From positions 1 through 40,558 of the forward strand of contig NZ_JAGGOW010000092.1 in assembly GCF_018614135.1 (NCBI RefSeq): 40,558 bases of DNA. Direction: 5' to 3'. The translations under genes were made by a program, and so were the position numbers. Numbering within the stretch: the first letter of the stretch is position 1; each line of letters starts with the position of its first letter. The stretch is from Streptomyces sp. ISL-66 (GTDB lineage: Bacteria; Actinomycetota; Actinomycetes; Streptomycetales; Streptomycetaceae). The notes beneath the pieces were generated by a model. It made no database searches. It was given only the letters and a program-made list of their open reading frames with translations, and was not told the origin of the DNA. Positions 38,262 through 40,558 of this stretch are shown in pieces.

Positions 38262-39827
38262 CTACGCGCCCGTCACCACGGGCCGGTCGGGCGACGGCAC
38301 GCCCCACTCGCTCCAGGAGCCGTCGTACACCGCGAGCCGGTCGTAGCCGGCCAGGTCCGCGCCCAGTGCGAGTACGCAGGCGGTGACCCCGGAGCCGCAG
38401 CTGAAGTACAGCCGTTCCCGGTCCCCCGCCACCGCCTCGAAGGCCGCGCGGAGTTCGGCGGCGGGCCGCATCAGGCCGGCGGAGTCCTGGAGGTCCCCGA
38501 AGGGAAGGCTGACCGCGCCCGGCATGTGACCGCCGCGCAGGCCGGGGCGGGGTTCGGGGGCGGTGCCGGCGAAGCGCTCGCGGGTGCGGGCGTCGAGCAC
38601 GGCGGCGGCCGGATCGGCCAGGGCCGCCGCGACGGCGGCGGCGTCCACCAGCAGCCCGGAGCGGGGACGGGCCGTGAAGGAGCCGCGCGGGCCCTCGTAC
38701 GCCGCCGCGCGCTCCTCGACCGGCAGGCCGGCGGCGAGCCACGCGGGGAGCCCGCCGTCGAGGACGGCGACCCGGTCGAAGCCCATGGCGCGCAGCATCC
38801 ACCAGGCGCGGGCACTGGAGTAGACGCCGGCGCCGTCGTACGCGACGACCGTGCTGGTGTCGTCGACGCCGAGGTCGCGCATCGCCCCGGCGAACGCCGC
38901 GGAGCCGGGCATGGTGTGCGGGGCGGCGGCGTCGTGGTCGGACAGGGCGCCGTCGAGGTCGAAAGGGCGGGCGCCCGGGATCCGCCGGGCCGCGTCGCGG
39001 TGGCCGCCGAGGGAAGCGTCGAAGACGACCAGCCCGGGCGCACCGATGCGCGCCGCGAGCCAGTCGGCCCCGACCAGCGGACCGGGCAGCGCGAGCGGGT
39101 CCGCGAGCGGGTGCGGTGCCGCGAGCGGGTCCGCGAGCGGGTGCGGGGCCGAGGGCGAGGGCGAGGTCAGGGACGCGGCCAGGGCCGGACCCAGGTCCTT
39201 GCTCAAGCCCGTGGCCCGATCCGTGACCGGTGCCGGGGCCGGTGCCGGTGCCGGTGCCGGTGCCGGGGCCGGGCCCGTGGTCAGGCCTGTGGCCCGATCC
39301 GGGACCGGTGCCGGTGCCCGGGCCGGTGCCGGGGCCGGGCCGGTGGTCAGGCCTGTGGCCGGATCCGGGACCGGGTCCGCGGCCAAGCTCGGGGCCAGGC
39401 CGGTGGTCAAGCCCGTGGCCGGATCCGGGACCGTAACCGGTGCCGGGCCCGTGGTTATGGCCGGGCGCGTGGCCATGGCCGTGGCCGCGTCCCTGGGCGG
39501 GGCCGAGGCCGTGGCCGGGCCCCTGGTCGGACCCGGGCCCGGGCCCGGGCCCGTGGTCGAGGCCGGGCCCGGCCCCGGGTCCGTGGTCAGGCCTGCGGCC
39601 GGATCCGAGGCCAAGCCCGGGGCCAGGCCGGTGGTCGAACCCGTGGCCGGATCCGTGACCGGTGCCGGGCCCGCGGCTATGGCCGGGCCCGTGGCCAGGG
39701 CCGCGTCCGTGGCCGGAGCCAGGTCCATGGCCGGGCCCGGGCCCGGGGCCGGGGCCGAGCCCGGGGCCCCGGCCGGGGTCCCCGCCTCCGTCGCGTTCGT
39801 GTCCGCGTGGGTACGGGCTGCGGTCAT
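38262..39827 (-). CDS. Rhodanese-type sulfurtransferase, expanded N-terminus
   Basis: 521 residues from ATG 39827, which has GGAGGTG at ideal distance. Residues about 249-521 form two rhodanese domains of a 3-mercaptopyruvate/thiosulfate sulfurtransferase: LVGADWLAARIGAPGLVVFD, IPGARPFDLD, VVAYDGAGVYSSARAWWMLR, VLDGGLPAWLAAGLPVEE, and the active loop CGSGVTA with C477. It transfers sulfane sulfur to cyanide or thiols in the cytoplasm. Residues 1-248 are not part of the usual 280-residue enzyme. They are low-complexity Pro/Ala/Gly/Thr with six copies of a D-P-A-T-G-L-T-T motif. The true start could be internal, but no better ribosome binding site is seen. Confidence 0.8.
   Translation of the reverse strand: MTAARTHADTNATEAGTPAGAPGSAPAPGPGPAMDLAPATDAALATGPAIAAGPAPVTDPATGSTTGLAPGLASDPAAGLTTDPGPGPASTTGPGPGPGPTRGPATASAPPRDAATAMATRPAITTGPAPVTVPDPATGLTTGLAPSLAADPVPDPATGLTTGPAPAPARAPAPVPDRATGLTTGPAPAPAPAPAPAPAPVTDRATGLSKDLGPALAASLTSPSPSAPHPLADPLAAPHPLADPLALPGPLVGADWLAARIGAPGLVVFDASLGGHRDAARRIPGARPFDLDGALSDHDAAAPHTMPGSAAFAGAMRDLGVDDTSTVVAYDGAGVYSSARAWWMLRAMGFDRVAVLDGGLPAWLAAGLPVEERAAAYEGPRGSFTARPRSGLLVDAAAVAAALADPAAAVLDARTRERFAGTAPEPRPGLRGGHMPGAVSLPFGDLQDSAGLMRPAAELRAAFEAVAGDRERLYFSCGSGVTACVLALGADLAGYDRLAVYDGSWSEWGVPSPDRPVVTGA
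39230..39780. repeat. Degenerate GC-rich repeat array inside sulfurtransferase gene
   Basis: Copies of a roughly 30-base unit, built on GTGGTCAGGCCTGTGGCC and a GGATCCGGGACC end, occur near 39277, 39343, 39403, 39583 and 39632. GGTGCC and GGGCCC hexamers fill the spaces between them. Most spacings are multiples of three, so the frame is kept. Several frames on both strands are open here as a consequence. Confidence 0.75.
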
Positions 39828-39891
39828 GTGGCACCTCCGGCAGGAGTCGACGACGGGCCCCCCGCTCGGCGGCCCCCTCCGCCTCATCCTC

Positions 39892-40558
39892 CTACGGGCA
39901 GCCGCCCGGACGGGCGAAGAGGGCCACGCGGGCTCCGTGGACCTCCGTCACCGAGCACAGGTCGAAGGAGGAGACCAGCGTCTGCCGTTTCACCGCCTCC
40001 GCCGGGTCGCCGTCCAGGGGCTGGCCCGCCGGGTCCAGCAGGGCCACCACCCGGTCGGTGTCCGGGTCCAGCAGGGCCTCCCGGATTCCCTCCGGCGTCC
40101 GCTCCACCCCCTGGAGGCTCCGCGAAGCAGCCGGGGTGCGGGACAGGGCGAGGTCGCGCAGAGAGCCGTAGAGCTCCGGCGAGGAGAGCAGCCATTCGCG
40201 GCGCCGCGAGGGGAGGAAGAGCACGGCGTCGCCCGGCCGCGCGAGTGCGCGGACGGTCGCCGCGACCGCGAGGGCGTCGTCCTTGCGGCTCTCCTGGGTA
40301 CGCAGCCACGTGGACCAGAACCCCAGCGGGACGAGGAGCGCGCCGACCAGCAGCCACGGCCACCAGCCGCCCCGCACCCGGCCAAGGACCGCCCTGGGGG
40401 CCCGAACCGTCCCCTCGTCCCGGACCGCCCGGCCCCGGACCGTCCCCCCGCCCCGAGCCGCCCCGCCCCGGACCGCCCTGCCCGGGACCCTCGCGAGCCG
40501 AACCGGGGAGGGCCCGGCCGCCCCGCCCCGGACCGTCCCGCCCGGGACCCTCGCGAGC
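39892..40558 (-). CDS. GT39-like membrane glycosyltransferase, C-terminal part
   Basis: The frame stays open to the right edge, so only the C-terminal part is present. It ends ARPGDAVLFLPSRRREWLLS, then SPELYGSLRDLALSRTPAAS, then TPEGIREALLDPDTDRVVAL, with one TM (WWPWLLVGALLVPLGFWSTW). This tail resembles the extracytoplasmic C-terminus of Streptomyces family 39 glycosyltransferases (polyprenyl-phosphate sugar donors, about 500 residues). The upstream part here is an Arg/Gly-rich loop with a 60-base duplication (two LARVPG copies). An internal GTG at 40377 would give a 161-residue protein, but the loop's open frame argues for a longer gene. Confidence 0.6.
   Translation of the reverse strand, partial: LARVPGGTVRGGAAGPSPVRLARVPGRAVRGGAARGGGTVRGRAVRDEGTVRAPRAVLGRVRGGWWPWLLVGALLVPLGFWSTWLRTQESRKDDALAVAATVRALARPGDAVLFLPSRRREWLLSSPELYGSLRDLALSRTPAASRSLQGVERTPEGIREALLDPDTDRVVALLDPAGQPLDGDPAEAVKRQTLVSSFDLCSVTEVHGARVALFARPGGCP
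40458..40558. repeat. 60-bp duplication at the right edge
   Basis: About 41 bases starting at 40458 recur at 40518 with two mismatches; the repeat period is 60 bases, or 20 codons. Read leftward each copy gives LARVPG followed by an Arg/Gly-rich stretch. The second copy ends at the window edge, so more copies may follow. Confidence 0.75.

Noticed and set aside
39230..39780. Possible CRISPR array
   Set aside because: Units are degenerate, spacing is irregular, spacers are not unique, and the frame continues into an enzyme.

Overview
The window is high-GC chromosomal DNA from a Streptomyces or close relative. The signs are dense GC-rich genes with strong third-position G/C bias, GTG starts, a conservon signalling operon, a SARP regulator, an XdhC-family protein and several Streptomyces-restricted DUF families. 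From about 8.5 kb to the right edge the content (Ku/LigD, the PBP-FtsW pair, the conservon, lon) looks like conserved chromosomal backbone.

Left part, 1-8340: accessory DNA next to a tRNA-Arg(CCG) integration site. A 48-bp perfect repeat lies at 2194-2241 and 8293-8340. It is the 3' half of tRNA-Arg, from the anticodon stem to the discriminator base. Neither copy has the tRNA 5' half, so both look like att scars, and the intact tRNA is probably left of the window. This is best read as at least two tandem integrations. Between and left of the scars are a small membrane protein (77-727), a Beta/sce7725-like protein (885-1952), a membrane protein with the TRADD-N-associated 2-TM domain (2626-3510), a truncated and catalytically damaged tyrosine integrase (3616-4650), an unknown membrane protein (4672-5529) and a large XPB-like helicase-associated protein (5698-8175). 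The first three are candidate conflict or defence genes.

Middle part, 8.5-25 kb: an AfsR-like SARP regulator, an XdhC-family protein and a DUF6479 protein; then the bacterial NHEJ module (LigD-type ligase and LigD-type polymerase in a coupled operon, divergent from ku across 31 bp). Next come a NERD-like protein, a secreted C-terminally anchored protein, a TetR regulator with an AurF-type diiron oxygenase and a divergent second diiron protein, a DUF3291 protein, and a class B PBP coupled to an FtsW/RodA SEDS protein.

Right part, 25-40.5 kb: DUF6325 and SHOCT proteins, an NlpC/P60 cell-wall hydrolase, and a complete conservon (sensor kinase, roadblock, DUF742, GTPase) followed by a styrene-monooxygenase-like flavoprotein. 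Then follow a PP2C-like phosphatase, a MarR regulator, Lon protease with an HspR-type HAIR operator, a probably frameshifted DUF4097 gene, a rhodanese sulfurtransferase with an expanded low-complexity N-terminus, and the C-terminal end of a GT39-like membrane glycosyltransferase running off the right edge. All family assignments were made by reading the translations; no database search was run.
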